A stretch of DNA of 64,000 nucleotides from positions 6,932,501-6,996,500 of the forward strand of contig NZ_CP135921.1 of NCBI RefSeq assembly GCF_032397745.1. Reading direction: 5' to 3'. The notes beneath the pieces are model-generated. The model ran no database searches and was not told where the DNA came from. It saw nothing but the letters and a program-made list of their open reading frames with translations. The stretch is from Bradyrhizobium prioriisuperbiae (GTDB lineage: Bacteria; Pseudomonadota; Alphaproteobacteria; Rhizobiales; Xanthobacteraceae). Shown here one piece after another: positions 27,747-36,976 of this stretch. Position 1 is the stretch's first letter. Each line of letters begins with the position of its first letter. The position numbers and the translations under genes are program-made.

Positions 27747-30700
27747 TTAGTGCGCCAGCGACGCCATCACGGATTCGCCGGCCCGCTGCCAATCGGCAAA
27801 GTCACTTTCCGGCGACAAGTGCATCAGCAGATTCAGATCGCCGGCGGGCAACCCGGTTTGTATCGATAGCGCCTGCATGCGCATCACCCGGTCGATCTGC
27901 GCCATCGTGCGCGGCACACTGTCTTCGATGTCCAGTGCCGCGCCGGCCGCTTTCACCGCTTCCGTCGTCCAGCCGAGCAGACGCGCCAGGGTTTTCCACG
28001 CAGATTCGGCATCTTCGTTCTTTGTGGGATTGAATGTTTCGAGGTAGGACAGCAATTCCTCTTCCGGCACGTTGGCCGCATCGCGCCAGGCGACATAACG
28101 AGTCAGCAGATAGAGGCTGTGCATGTTGAGCCGGGGGGATTCGAGGCCGAAGCAGCCGCTGCGGCTCAGGAACAGACGCAGCATCGGCGCGCTGAATTTG
28201 TAGGTGATCGCCAGGCTGGTGTGACGAGCGACACTGTAAAGGCCGGCGTTATACTCATCGGGAATGTCGTCCGGCGTAGCGTCGGCAATGTTCAGCGTTT
28301 GATGCAACCACTCACTGATGGGCCTGCCCGCCCATGGCACCACCAGCCTCGCCAGATCGAGCGGCAAGCGGAACGCCTGATTCAAACTGGCGGCAAACTG
28401 ATTTTCCTGGGCCAGCAGCGCGGTGTGCAGCAGCGAAACCAGAATCGATACGGCGCGCTCCCGGTCCTGCTCCGGCAGGGATAATTCCTCCACCTTCTCT
28501 TTCAGTTGCTCCGTGATGGTTTCTTCCGAGGACAACGGCAGGGAAATCACCAGACCATAATGATCGAGGATCGGCTCCCCGCCGGTGCTCAATAATTCCA
28601 TCCAATCAATGTCTGTAGGAAGACCGGAATGCTGGAAAGTTTGCTTGGTCACGAGTGTCGGCTTGATGTTCTGTGCCAACGTCTGAATGAACTGTGCCGT
28701 GCCGGCAGGGTCAATCAGTCCACCGCCATCGAGGCCCAGCACTTCGCGCAATGCGGCCACCGACAACTTGCTCTCTTTCAACCAGCGCACCGCGGTGTCA
28801 ATTTCCAGCAGGATGTAGAGCGTGTCCTGCACGTCTTCCGATGCGACGAGCCGAGGTTTGACGATCCCGTCGACATAATCAGGGCCGCCCAGCAGATTCA
28901 GCAAATCGAGCAGCTCTCCAACTTTCAATCCAAACAGCTTGGCCAGACGCGCCTGTCGATACAGGGAAGAAACCACATCCAGATTCAACTCCAGCTTTTT
29001 ATAGAGTCTCTGGGTTTCCGCGGCGACCCGGCCGTAGGATTCCGCCGTCGCCTGCAAGCCCAGGCCGTGACACAACTGCTTGACGATCCTCTGTGCGGCG
29101 GCGGCGCGCTGCTCGGGGCTTTTGCCGATACCGTCGGCTTTGCTTTTCGATTTTTTGGCCGTCCCTGCTTCGCTTGCGGCCCAGGTCTGCATGTCGACCA
29201 GAACCGCCGGCGGCTCGACACTGCCACTGAAGGGCGAGTTATCCAGAATGAGGGGCTGGTCGAACAGTTGAGGTGTATTGAAAATTCGGTCAAACAGCGG
29301 CGTTTTATTGCCGACCCCATGGATGGCGATGTGGTTCAGCAACGCGCAAAAGTCGCCGATTTCGATACCATACTTTTGCTGGAATTCGCGGAACACACCG
29401 AAACTGCGTAGTGTGTTGCGTGTGATCTTATACGCGCCCTGGGGAATTTCCTCGGCGTGAAAACTGGCGGCGATCAAACTGTCGATGTCAGAAAATGGCA
29501 GGTCCAGCCAACGCTGCAAACGAACCATACGCTGGAGGCAATCGAAGCGATCAGGGGAATGGTGAACAAGCTGCCACGCCGGCCGGTCGCTATCGAAGGA
29601 TACGTTTTCAATATCCATGGCCTCGGGAAACCCGCCATTGAGATAGACCGCCCCGTACTGATAGGGAGCGGACAAGGCATCCGGAAAATCCGTAAGCAGT
29701 GCGTCTCCAGGAAGGAAATTGGGGGAAATCACCGGCGCAAACTTGCCACGAGCGAGCAATTGGTCCAACTGCTCGCTGTTCAACCCGGTTCGTTTCAGCA
29801 GCTCGGGGATAGGCGCCAAGGCCGCATCGCGCCCGCTCTGAAGCGCAACACCATAGTGCTGCCGCATGAATTCCGACTGCTCCTCGGTCAGCGCGAAATT
29901 ATCGCGATTGTTCTCATCAATATGCACCGTCACGTCCAAAGCCCACGCTGGCATTGGGATAGCGGGCTCCGCTTGGACGGGCCAGCGCCAAGGCAATATC
30001 GTAAAACGAGCGGAACAAGGCTCGGCCGGAATGTCCTCGTCAGCTTTGCAGGTCAAGAAAAACTGTTGACCACCCTGCGACCGTCTCATGACTCTTTTAA
30101 GCCCTCCGGTCAGGACGCTTTGGCCGCGCAGCGTAAGTTCGTTTGATCGTAGCTTGAAGAGGGTCGGACCATGGGCTGTATCGCTATAGTGCGGCTGGGT
30201 AGGGCCTTCCGCCTGCTCGGCCAGTACCGTGAAGCCAATATTGGCCGCGCTGTGATGAGGAATAAATAATGTTTGTTTTGATGTCACCGGCGCATACCAG
30301 CCGCCGGTATCATTGATTTCTCCCAGTGTGACATTGAACATCGCAAAGGCATGTGGCTGTGTCAGCGACGCCTGTTGCTCCGCACTCAACGCAGTCATCA
30401 TCAGCATGAGGTTGAATACTTCCGTACTGGGACGTTGTGGCTTGGGCAGGAGATCGATCGCCGGCAGCGTATTGAGCATCAGACTGCCCAACAGCACCTG
30501 TTTCCGCCCCAGCCCCAGGACCACCTGATGATGGTAAAAGTTATACGGAAAATTCAGGGGATAGGCTTTTTCGGCAAATACCTGATACAGGGATTTGGAG
30601 GTGCCCTGCTCCGTCCGCTCGCGGTAATCCTGAATGGCGTTGATCAGAATTTCATTGACCAGTGTCAGCATCGACAGACGCTGGTTCATGCTGGCTTCGT

Positions 30701-31238
30701 CGACGATCAGTTTGGCCAGATCCGCCCGACGCTTCTCCAGCAGAATACGGGGTCGCTCCGAAGCCCCCTGCGATTCCAGCTTCTCGAAAACCTCCGTGGC
30801 TTCCCGATACAGATCGGCCAGATACGCGGCAGGACCGGAGCGCGATTCGAAAGCGCCAGCCTTGCAAAAGCGATCCCAGTTTTCATTGAACAGGCTCGGG
30901 TAATCCGGCGCGTTGTCCACCAGCCCCCGCAAACCGCTGCGCGGCCGGGCCCGCACCGGCGTCGGGCTGCGCAGTTCTTTTTCCAGAAACTCGCGATGCA
31001 GCTGAAGCGCGTAACAGACGGCGTTGTCGTACACCACATCCCACGCCACACCATCGGTTTTGGCGTGCGCGCGCGCCTGCGACACGAACCGATTCTTGGG
31101 GCCGCGAATGATATCGAACACGGAGTGGTAATCGAGGGCTGAGAAAGTTGCGGCGATATTCTTGGACGCTGCAGAGGATTTAGCAGCGCCTGTGCTGGCA
31201 GTGATCAGTCGGTTCATGAAATCAGAGTTTTTTTTCAT
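27747..31238 (-). CDS. Tc toxin TcA subunit, N-terminal part (TcaA-like, VRP1 domain)
   Basis: This 1163-residue protein is the first half of a split TcA. The early region carries the VRP1 (SpvA-type) signature, YPSLFNENWDRFCKAGAFES followed by AAYLADLYREA (about residues 95-150). The rest is helical shell sequence typical of TcaA (LLDLLNLLGGPDYVDG; QTGLPAGDLNLLMHLS), ending after DFADWQRAGESVMASLAH. ATG 31238 (MKKNSDFMNRL) is preferred; the frame also runs to a TTG at 31316, adding 26 residues unlike the family. The stop is 69 bases before the TcaB-like gene, so the two are probably co-transcribed and assemble together. It is the first gene of the three-gene toxin unit, so its promoter should lie in 31240-31500. 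Confidence 0.88.
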   Translation of the reverse strand: MKKNSDFMNRLITASTGAAKSSAASKNIAATFSALDYHSVFDIIRGPKNRFVSQARAHAKTDGVAWDVVYDNAVCYALQLHREFLEKELRSPTPVRARPRSGLRGLVDNAPDYPSLFNENWDRFCKAGAFESRSGPAAYLADLYREATEVFEKLESQGASERPRILLEKRRADLAKLIVDEASMNQRLSMLTLVNEILINAIQDYRERTEQGTSKSLYQVFAEKAYPLNFPYNFYHHQVVLGLGRKQVLLGSLMLNTLPAIDLLPKPQRPSTEVFNLMLMMTALSAEQQASLTQPHAFAMFNVTLGEINDTGGWYAPVTSKQTLFIPHHSAANIGFTVLAEQAEGPTQPHYSDTAHGPTLFKLRSNELTLRGQSVLTGGLKRVMRRSQGGQQFFLTCKADEDIPAEPCSARFTILPWRWPVQAEPAIPMPAWALDVTVHIDENNRDNFALTEEQSEFMRQHYGVALQSGRDAALAPIPELLKRTGLNSEQLDQLLARGKFAPVISPNFLPGDALLTDFPDALSAPYQYGAVYLNGGFPEAMDIENVSFDSDRPAWQLVHHSPDRFDCLQRMVRLQRWLDLPFSDIDSLIAASFHAEEIPQGAYKITRNTLRSFGVFREFQQKYGIEIGDFCALLNHIAIHGVGNKTPLFDRIFNTPQLFDQPLILDNSPFSGSVEPPAVLVDMQTWAASEAGTAKKSKSKADGIGKSPEQRAAAAQRIVKQLCHGLGLQATAESYGRVAAETQRLYKKLELNLDVVSSLYRQARLAKLFGLKVGELLDLLNLLGGPDYVDGIVKPRLVASEDVQDTLYILLEIDTAVRWLKESKLSVAALREVLGLDGGGLIDPAGTAQFIQTLAQNIKPTLVTKQTFQHSGLPTDIDWMELLSTGGEPILDHYGLVISLPLSSEETITEQLKEKVEELSLPEQDRERAVSILVSLLHTALLAQENQFAASLNQAFRLPLDLARLVVPWAGRPISEWLHQTLNIADATPDDIPDEYNAGLYSVARHTSLAITYKFSAPMLRLFLSRSGCFGLESPRLNMHSLYLLTRYVAWRDAANVPEEELLSYLETFNPTKNEDAESAWKTLARLLGWTTEAVKAAGAALDIEDSVPRTMAQIDRVMRMQALSIQTGLPAGDLNLLMHLSPESDFADWQRAGESVMASLAH

Positions 31239-31729
31239 TTTGTGAATCTCACGGCTTGAAGAAACGCGCGAACAATCCACGTGGGCCTGTTTGCGCCGCG
31301 GCTGCTCTAACTCCAAACTTTTTGGGCGTTCACAAACAAAGAAAGAAAGGAAGAGTTTTTATTCCTTCGCCAGATGGGGACAGGAGCAATTGCCGCGCTT
31401 GGCCGGACACCAACCGGCGAGTGGTATCCAGCGGCCGATTGAGATTTCACCGCAGGAGTTATCGTTTACAAAACCTCAAACAGGCACTCAACTATTAGTT
31501 GTTTTTTGGAGGATTTGAAAATGAATTTTTTTGCTATCGCCGCTGGCGCCTCTCCCGCCTTTGCACAAGGTTGCCCCCTTAATCCGTCAAACGTCATCGC
31601 CAGATTATGCGCGACCGACCTCATCGATCGCAAATGCAGCGTTCGCGAATCTCGAATGTTCAATTTTCAAAATAGTTTAGCGTTAAACGCAGGCGCGCGC
31701 GGCAACCAGAAAATCAAGACGCAAAATTC
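31239..31729. other. AT-rich upstream region of the Tc unit
   Basis: This is the right flank of the toxin locus, visibly richer in A/T than the core genes on either side. It should contain the minus-strand promoter for the toxin unit, though I could not assign boxes with confidence. It holds the palindrome CAACTATTAGTTG (31489-31501) followed by a T-run, and a doubtful small frame (31521-31733). No integrase, transposase or copy of the left-flank repeats is visible. Confidence 0.4.
31489..31507 (+). terminator. small palindrome with T-run at the right edge of the Tc locus
   Basis: CAACTA-T-TAGTTG is a perfect 6-bp inverted repeat followed by TTTTTT on the plus strand. No plus-strand gene precedes it, so an operator for the minus-strand toxin unit or a chance AT-rich palindrome is as likely as a terminator. 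Confidence 0.25.
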
Positions 31730-31733
31730 TTAA
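31521..31733 (+). CDS. doubtful small ORF with signal-peptide-like start
   Basis: A 70-residue frame begins MNFFAIAAGASPAFAQG, which resembles a very short signal peptide ending in AFA-Q, and is preceded by GGAGGATTTGAAA, a good ribosome-binding site. The rest (CPLNPSNVIARLCATDLIDR and onward) has no recognisable domain or protein-like composition. It may be the remnant of a secreted protein gene cut by the insertion of the toxin locus, or chance. Confidence 0.25.
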   Translation: MNFFAIAAGASPAFAQGCPLNPSNVIARLCATDLIDRKCSVRESRMFNFQNSLALNAGARGNQKIKTQNS

Positions 31734-31999
31734 AGCGTCGTCTGCTTGTGTCCGCATTCCTTGCAGGTGAAGGTCACGCGTGTCTCGCCTTTGGCTGCGG
31801 AGACTCGGTTGGGCGCGCCGCATTTGCCGCACTTGGTCTCGATGCGCGTGTTGCCCTGCTTCACGACAACAGACTTGCGTTCCATCGCCTCGCGCATCAG
31901 CCGCTCGGCTTCTTCACGCATCGCTTGCTTGGACATCCGGACTTCCTGCTGCTGCGGCGAACCGTCGGTGGATTCGCCCGCTCCCTTGTAGCCTGCCAT
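31730..31999 (-). CDS. small zinc-ribbon protein
   Basis: This 89-residue protein has a C-terminal four-cysteine zinc ribbon: CGKCGAPNRV and, 20 residues on, FTCKECGHKQTTL. The N-terminal half is a charged helix (SKQAMREEAERLMREAMERK). The fold resembles small rubredoxin-like or TFIIS-like ribbons that bind nucleic acid or act as adaptors; the specific role is unknown. ATG 31999 (MAGYKGAGE) is chosen; ATG 32005 and a later ATG giving MSKQAM are alternatives. It has backbone-like codon use and is the first core gene to the right of the toxin locus. Confidence 0.72.
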   Translation of the reverse strand: MAGYKGAGESTDGSPQQQEVRMSKQAMREEAERLMREAMERKSVVVKQGNTRIETKCGKCGAPNRVSAAKGETRVTFTCKECGHKQTTL

Positions 32000-32255
32000 C
32001 GGCATCAGAAAAACGAACAAACCCCGGCTGAACGAAGATTTCCGCGGAAACCGGCAATGCCGCGCGCCGCACTGTTGGCGATGGCGACTGCTTTCAGGAC
32101 GCGACGCGTAAGCGCAACAGCGACCTGGGCGGACTCCAATCTGCAGGCCGTCACTTCATCCCGCCAGCCCACGAACTGGGCAATTGCTGATTTGCTTATC
32201 ATTGAGGCAAATCCGATTGACGCCCCTGATGGGCAGGCTCATAATTAAGAACATA

Positions 32256-32272
32256 GTTCCAAATTTTGGAAC
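32256..32272. promoter_or_regulatory. IclR-type operator palindrome
   Basis: GTTCCAAATTTTGGAAC is a perfect 8-bp inverted repeat around a central base, located 23 bases upstream of the IclR-family start codon. It has the TTCCA/TGGAA half-site arrangement typical of IclR-family operators, so autoregulation and control of the whole downstream operon is likely. The match to the family is from general knowledge; binding is inferred. Confidence 0.6.
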
Positions 32273-32294
32273 TTGGCACGGCAACGATCTTCCC

Positions 32295-33083
32295 ATGAGC
32301 GCCTTGACCAACGCGATCGACATCCTGCGCTGCTTCTCGGCCGCACGCCCCGATCTGTCGTTCGCGGACGTGATGGCGCTGACCGGCAAACCGAAGAGTT
32401 CGACGTCGCGACTGCTTCGTTCGCTGCGCGATTGCGGCCTGCTCGAACAAGATCCGCATACGCGCCGCTATCGGCCGGGCCTCCTGACCTTCGAACTCGG
32501 GCGGCTCCACCGCGCCCATGACGATCTGCTTGAGCTTGCGGAACGCGAATTGCGCGACGTCTGCGCGCGCACCGGACACACGGGTTACATTGCCGTGCTG
32601 GACGGCTTCGAGCAGGTCGTGCTGCGCATCGCACCGGGATCGAACCCGCTGCGCGTGGTCAATCCGCCGGGACAGCGGACGCCGGCGCTCATGACATCGA
32701 ACGGGCGGGCGATGCTCGCGCGGCTGAGCGACACAGACATTCGCGCCCGCGTGCCGACGCCCTATCCGAAGCTGCCGCACAACTCGCCACAGACCTTCGC
32801 TGAGCTGATGGCGCGGCTGAACGAAATCCGGCGCACCGGCGTGTCCGACGCCGCCGATGAATCCATCGAAGGCGTCGGCTCGCAAGGCTTTGCGCTCGCC
32901 AGCGGTGAAACCGGTGAACTGATCGGCATCGCCATTTCTTATTCGGTGCAAGCGACGACGGCCAATGAGCGGGCCCAGGTGCGCAAGGAACTGGCCGCGA
33001 TGGCGGCGAAGCTCGGCCGCCTCACCGGCGATCCGTTGCTTGGATATGACGGACCGCCCCGCAGCGGAGCGATCGGACGATGA
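32295..33083 (+). CDS. IclR-family transcriptional regulator
   Basis: This 262-residue regulator has an N-terminal winged helix (SALTNAIDILRCFSAARPDL; KPKSSTSRLLRSLRDCGLLE, about residues 1-65). An IclR effector-binding domain follows (HTGYIAVLDGFEQVVLRIAP; RGFALASGETGEL-like). ATG 32295 is chosen because it begins the helix-turn-helix; the frame extends 37 codons upstream through the operator region. Its stop overlaps the start of the first permease (ATGA), so it is co-transcribed with the transport and hydantoinase-type genes and most likely senses their substrate or an intermediate. Confidence 0.9.
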   Translation: MSALTNAIDILRCFSAARPDLSFADVMALTGKPKSSTSRLLRSLRDCGLLEQDPHTRRYRPGLLTFELGRLHRAHDDLLELAERELRDVCARTGHTGYIAVLDGFEQVVLRIAPGSNPLRVVNPPGQRTPALMTSNGRAMLARLSDTDIRARVPTPYPKLPHNSPQTFAELMARLNEIRRTGVSDAADESIEGVGSQGFALASGETGELIGIAISYSVQATTANERAQVRKELAAMAAKLGRLTGDPLLGYDGPPRSGAIGR

Positions 33084-33952
33084 ACACAGCCGCGTCCCGC
33101 CCCAACGGCATGGCCCTCTTCGTCCTGCCCAGCGCGCTGTTGTTCGCGGTCTTCTTCGTCCTGCCGATCGGATTGATGGCGGTGATGAGTTGCCTCACCG
33201 GCAATCCGGTTGTGGCTCCCAACGTCACCTTCACACTGCGCCACTATCAGCGCATTCTCGATGATCCCTACCATTTCGAGGTGATCTGGACCACGATTCG
33301 CATCGGGCTCTGGACCACGGCGGCGGCGCTTCTGATCGGCTATCCGCTCGCGCACTGGATGGCGCGCATCAAGAGCCGGACCGGCCACGCACTGCTGCTG
33401 ATGGCGGTGCTGGCGCCGATGCTGACCGGCATCGTGGTGCGCACCTTCGCCTGGATGACGCTGCTGTCGGACAAAGGCGTGATCAACCAGACGCTCTTGT
33501 CGATCGGGCTGACCTCGCAGCCGCTGCATCTGATGTACAACGAGACCGGCATCATCATAGGTCTGGTCCACATCTACGTGCCGTTCATGGTGCTGACCTT
33601 GACCGGCGTGATCGGGCGCATCGACGAGCGCCTGGAGCAGGCTGCCGAGAACCTCGGCGCCAGCCCGTTGCGCGCTTTCTGGGAAGTCACTCTGCCGCTC
33701 AGCCTGCCCGGTATCCTGGCCGGCTCGCTGCTGGTGTTTGCGCTCGCGATCAGCGCCTACGTCACCCCGATCCTGATGGGCGGCTTCCAGATCATGACTC
33801 TGCCGATCCTGATCTACCAGCAGATTTCGGCGAACTTCAACATCGGCTTCGCCGCAGCACTGGGCATGGTGCTGCTGGTGATCTCGCTCGCCCTGGTCGT
33901 CGCCTACAACCACATCCTCGGCCTGGTTTCGGGCCAGGGCGACCTACAATAG
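33080..33952 (+). CDS. ABC transporter permease, spermidine/putrescine (PotB) type
   Basis: This 290-residue inner-membrane permease has six predicted spans. The first is LFVLPSALLFAVFFVLPIGLM, and the EAA loop EQAAENLGASPLRAFWEVTL contacts the ATPase. It belongs to the binding-protein-dependent BPD_transp_1 family and to the POPT (PotB/PotH-like) group by its long N-terminal loop between the first two helices. It overlaps the regulator stop by four bases. With its partner permease, periplasmic binding protein and ATPase downstream it forms a complete importer. Confidence 0.93.
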   Translation: MNTAASRPNGMALFVLPSALLFAVFFVLPIGLMAVMSCLTGNPVVAPNVTFTLRHYQRILDDPYHFEVIWTTIRIGLWTTAAALLIGYPLAHWMARIKSRTGHALLLMAVLAPMLTGIVVRTFAWMTLLSDKGVINQTLLSIGLTSQPLHLMYNETGIIIGLVHIYVPFMVLTLTGVIGRIDERLEQAAENLGASPLRAFWEVTLPLSLPGILAGSLLVFALAISAYVTPILMGGFQIMTLPILIYQQISANFNIGFAAALGMVLLVISLALVVAYNHILGLVSGQGDLQ

Positions 33953-33962
33953 GAGCGACGTC

Positions 33963-34769
33963 TTGACACCCTCCGCTCCGCCCCGCCTCGGTCGTCCGCT
34001 CTACCTTGCTGCGAATATCGCGGTGCTCACCTTCCTGCTGGCGCCGATCGCCATCATCTTCGTATTCGCGCTCAATCCTACACCCTTCATCCAGTTTCCT
34101 CCGGTCGGCATCTCACTTCGCTGGTTCGAAAAATTCTTCGCCTCGCGCGAATTCATGCATGCGCTGCGGCTAAGCCTCGAGGTCGCAGGGATCACCACCG
34201 TCTGCGCCACCGTGCTCGGTGCTTCGGCAGCGCTTGCGATCGCGCGCGGCAACTTGCCGGGTGCGCGCTTTATCGTGGCGACCATGCTTTCGCCCTTGAT
34301 GCTGCCGGCGATCCTCACCGGCCTTGCGCTGTTTCAATCCTACGTGCTGCTCGATGTCGGCCGCCCGCTATGGGGGCTGGTCGCCGGCCACACCCTGGTG
34401 ACGATTCCCTACGTGGTGCGCACGACGCTGGCGGTGCTGCACAACTTCGACATGCGGCTGGAAGAAGCGGCACGCAATCTCGGGGCCGGCCCGGTGCGTA
34501 CGTTCTTCGAGGTAACACTGCCGCTGGTGAAGCCCGGCGTGCTGGCCGGCGCCATCTTCGCCTTCATCGTCTCATTCGACCAGTTTCCGGTCTCGCTCTT
34601 CCTGGTCAGCCCCGGCGATGAGACCTTGCCAATCACGCTGTTCAACTACCTGAAATATGACCTGGACGGGACGATCGGCGCCGCGTCGGTGGTCTCCATC
34701 CTGCTCGCCTTCGTGGTCGTGGTCGGGCTCGACCGCACCGTCGGCCTGCGCACCTACGTCAAGCTCTAA
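33963..34769 (+). CDS. ABC transporter permease, PotC type
   Basis: This 268-residue second permease of the importer starts at TTG, with AGGAGCGACGTC directly upstream fixing the start. It has six spans (NIAVLTFLLAPIAIIFVFAL first) and the EAA loop EEAARNLGAGPVRTFFEVTL. The pairing of a PotB-like and a PotC-like permease is typical for uptake of polyamines, amino acids or small organic nitrogen compounds. The gap to the preceding gene is 10 bases. Confidence 0.93.
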   Translation: MTPSAPPRLGRPLYLAANIAVLTFLLAPIAIIFVFALNPTPFIQFPPVGISLRWFEKFFASREFMHALRLSLEVAGITTVCATVLGASAALAIARGNLPGARFIVATMLSPLMLPAILTGLALFQSYVLLDVGRPLWGLVAGHTLVTIPYVVRTTLAVLHNFDMRLEEAARNLGAGPVRTFFEVTLPLVKPGVLAGAIFAFIVSFDQFPVSLFLVSPGDETLPITLFNYLKYDLDGTIGAASVVSILLAFVVVVGLDRTVGLRTYVKL

Positions 34770-34797
34770 CGACAGCCCAACAGGGAGATCTCGAGAC

Positions 34798-35898
34798 ATG
34801 ACAAAGCCTTCGACACCGATCTCATCACAATCTGCGTCACCGACGTCTGCCCCGTCGATGTTGAGCCGCCGCCACGTCCTCGCCGCCGGCGCTTCGCTGG
34901 GCGTCGGTTTGATCGCCGCGCCTTACGTGGCGCGCGCCCAGGAAACCACCCTGCGCATCACCGGCTGGGGCGGCAAATGGGGACAGATCATGGCCTCCGA
35001 GGTCGGCCCGGCATTCGAGAAGGAATTCAAGTGCAAGCTACAGATCGATACGGCATTCCCGTTCATGCCGAAGCTGCAAGCAAGCTCGCGCTCAGCGCCA
35101 GTCTACGACGTGCTGCACACCAATTCGAACGAACAATGGGCGGCGGCCGAGATGGGCATCGTCGAACCCAGGATCGACGCCAGGCTCGTGCCAAATCTTG
35201 CCGATGTCTATCCCTACGCCATCAGTGACAAGATCGTCGGCGTCTCGATCTTCACCAGCGCCATCGGCCTCGGCATCCGCACCGACAAGGGCTATTCCGG
35301 CATCAGTTCCTGGAAAGAGCTGTGGGAGACCAAGTACAACGGCGTGCGCGGCGGCTATGTCATCCCGGTCAACAGCCTGGGTCAGGCCTTCCTGATGATG
35401 TGCGGCACGCTCTACGGCAAGGGCCAGATGGACCTCGACGCAGCCTATGCGGCCCTGGAGAAGCTCAAGCCGATCAAGCTCGTCGACTTCACCGGCGCGA
35501 TGGAAAAGATGTTCCTGTCCGGCGAAGTCGGGATGGGCGTCATCCACGATTCCGGAATCTACCGCTATGACGGCGACAACCAGCCTATCGATTTCATCAC
35601 ACCGGCCGAGGGTGTGCTCTCGCTCGAACAAGTGCTGACCATCACGCCCGGCAGCAAGATGAAAGAGCTCGCCAACGCTTATGTGAATTACATGCTCAGC
35701 GCGCCGGTGCAGAAGAGACTCGCCGAGACGGTCTGGTATTCGCCGGCCAACAAGACCGTCAAGCTTGATGCCAGGTATGACGCCAAGCTGCTGACCACGC
35801 CCGAGAAGGTCGCCAAGCTGATTCAGGTCGACTGGAAATGGTACAATGCCCGCAAGGACGAGATTGACGCCCGCGTGAACCGGATCTTTCGGGCATGA
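34798..35898 (+). CDS. Tat-exported periplasmic substrate-binding protein of the ABC importer
   Basis: This 366-residue PotD/PotF-like binding protein (SBP_bac_8 type) has an N-terminus with a twin-arginine signal: SRRHVLAAGASLGVGLIAAP with probable cleavage after ARA-QETT. Tat export means it folds before export. The mature part begins LRITGWGGKWGQ and contains GKGQMDLDAAYAALEKLKP and the late VWYSPANKTVKL segment typical of the family. GGGAGATCTCGAGAC precedes the ATG; a longer frame through the upstream gene is rejected. The bound ligand cannot be read from sequence; the downstream enzymes suggest a hydantoin-, oxoproline- or related amide-ring compound. Confidence 0.92.
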   Translation: MTKPSTPISSQSASPTSAPSMLSRRHVLAAGASLGVGLIAAPYVARAQETTLRITGWGGKWGQIMASEVGPAFEKEFKCKLQIDTAFPFMPKLQASSRSAPVYDVLHTNSNEQWAAAEMGIVEPRIDARLVPNLADVYPYAISDKIVGVSIFTSAIGLGIRTDKGYSGISSWKELWETKYNGVRGGYVIPVNSLGQAFLMMCGTLYGKGQMDLDAAYAALEKLKPIKLVDFTGAMEKMFLSGEVGMGVIHDSGIYRYDGDNQPIDFITPAEGVLSLEQVLTITPGSKMKELANAYVNYMLSAPVQKRLAETVWYSPANKTVKLDARYDAKLLTTPEKVAKLIQVDWKWYNARKDEIDARVNRIFRA

Positions 35899-36971
35899 GC
35901 GCCTCGATCGAGATCGCCGGCGTCAGCAAGGTCTATGACGGCGGCGTGCGCGCGGTGGATGCCGTCGCGATGAAGATCCGGCAGGGCGAATTCTTCTCCC
36001 TGCTCGGCCCGTCCGGCTGCGGCAAGACGACCACGCTGCGGATGATCGCCGGCTTCGAGACGCCGAGCGAAGGTTCGATCCATGTCGGCGGCGCCGACAT
36101 CACCCACGTTCCGGCGCACAAGCGCGACATGGCCATGGTGTTCCAGAACTACGCGTTGTTCCCGCATCGCACCGTGGCGGAGAATGTCGCCTTCGGCCTG
36201 CGCATGCGCGGGGTCGACAAGGCGGAGATCGCAACAAAGGTCAGAGACGCGCTCGCCATGGTCGAGCTGATCGGTCTGGAGGACCGCCGTCCCGGCCAGC
36301 TCTCCGGCGGGCAGCAGCAGCGCGTGGCGCTGGCGCGCGCCATCGTCATCGAACCGCGGGTACTGCTGTGCGACGAACCGCTCGGCGCGCTCGACAAGAA
36401 ATTACGCCAGCAGATGCAGTTCGAACTGAAGCAATTGCAGAAACGACTCGGCGTCACTCTGGTGTTCGTCACCCACGACCAGGAAGAGGCGCTGGCGATG
36501 TCCGATCGCATCGCCGTCATGAACGGCGGCAAAGTCGAGCAGGTCGGCACGCCCATCGAGATCTACGATCGGCCCGCCACCCGCTTTGTCGCCGACTTCA
36601 TCGGCGACACCAATCTTTTTCGTGGCGAGCGCGTTGCGACCGCCACCGGGACCGCGCTCGCAGTTGGCGACGGTCTCACTTTGAAGCTGCCGGCAGCCCA
36701 CGACGAGGCTGTCACCGGCCTACTCTCCGTGGCGCTGCGGCCCGAAAAGATCCGGCTTGCGGCCCGCAGCGAGATCACGGAGCCCTGCGCGCAAGGATCC
36801 ATCGAGAGCACCAATTTTCTCGGCGGCGCGGTGCTCTATCGGATCGAACTCGCTGGCGGACGGCAAATCCTGGCGCAGCAGCCCAACAGTGGCGCCGGCC
36901 AAATGTTCAACCCCGGGGATGCCGTCGCGCTCGCCTGGGACGCAACCGATCTCGTGATCCTGAAGGACTGA
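35895..36971 (+). CDS. ABC transporter ATP-binding protein, PotA type
   Basis: This 358-residue ATPase shows Walker [11 protein letters not shown]-loop FQNYALFPH, signature [14 protein letters not shown], Walker [13 protein letters not shown] and H-loop [11 protein letters not shown]-terminal TOBE domain follows (about 240-358; [11 protein letters not shown]). The start overlaps the binding-protein stop (ATGA), indicating translational coupling. It energises the two permeases encoded upstream. Confidence 0.95.
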   Translation: MSASIEIAGVSKVYDGGVRAVDAVAMKIRQGEFFSLLGPSGCGKTTTLRMIAGFETPSEGSIHVGGADITHVPAHKRDMAMVFQNYALFPHRTVAENVAFGLRMRGVDKAEIATKVRDALAMVELIGLEDRRPGQLSGGQQQRVALARAIVIEPRVLLCDEPLGALDKKLRQQMQFELKQLQKRLGVTLVFVTHDQEEALAMSDRIAVMNGGKVEQVGTPIEIYDRPATRFVADFIGDTNLFRGERVATATGTALAVGDGLTLKLPAAHDEAVTGLLSVALRPEKIRLAARSEITEPCAQGSIESTNFLGGAVLYRIELAGGRQILAQQPNSGAGQMFNPGDAVALAWDATDLVILKD

Positions 36972-36976
36972 CGACA

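Noticed and set aside
13685..31999. CRISPR array, integrase or transposase in the accessory region
   Set aside because: No regularly spaced repeats and no recombinase-like protein motifs were found on either strand.
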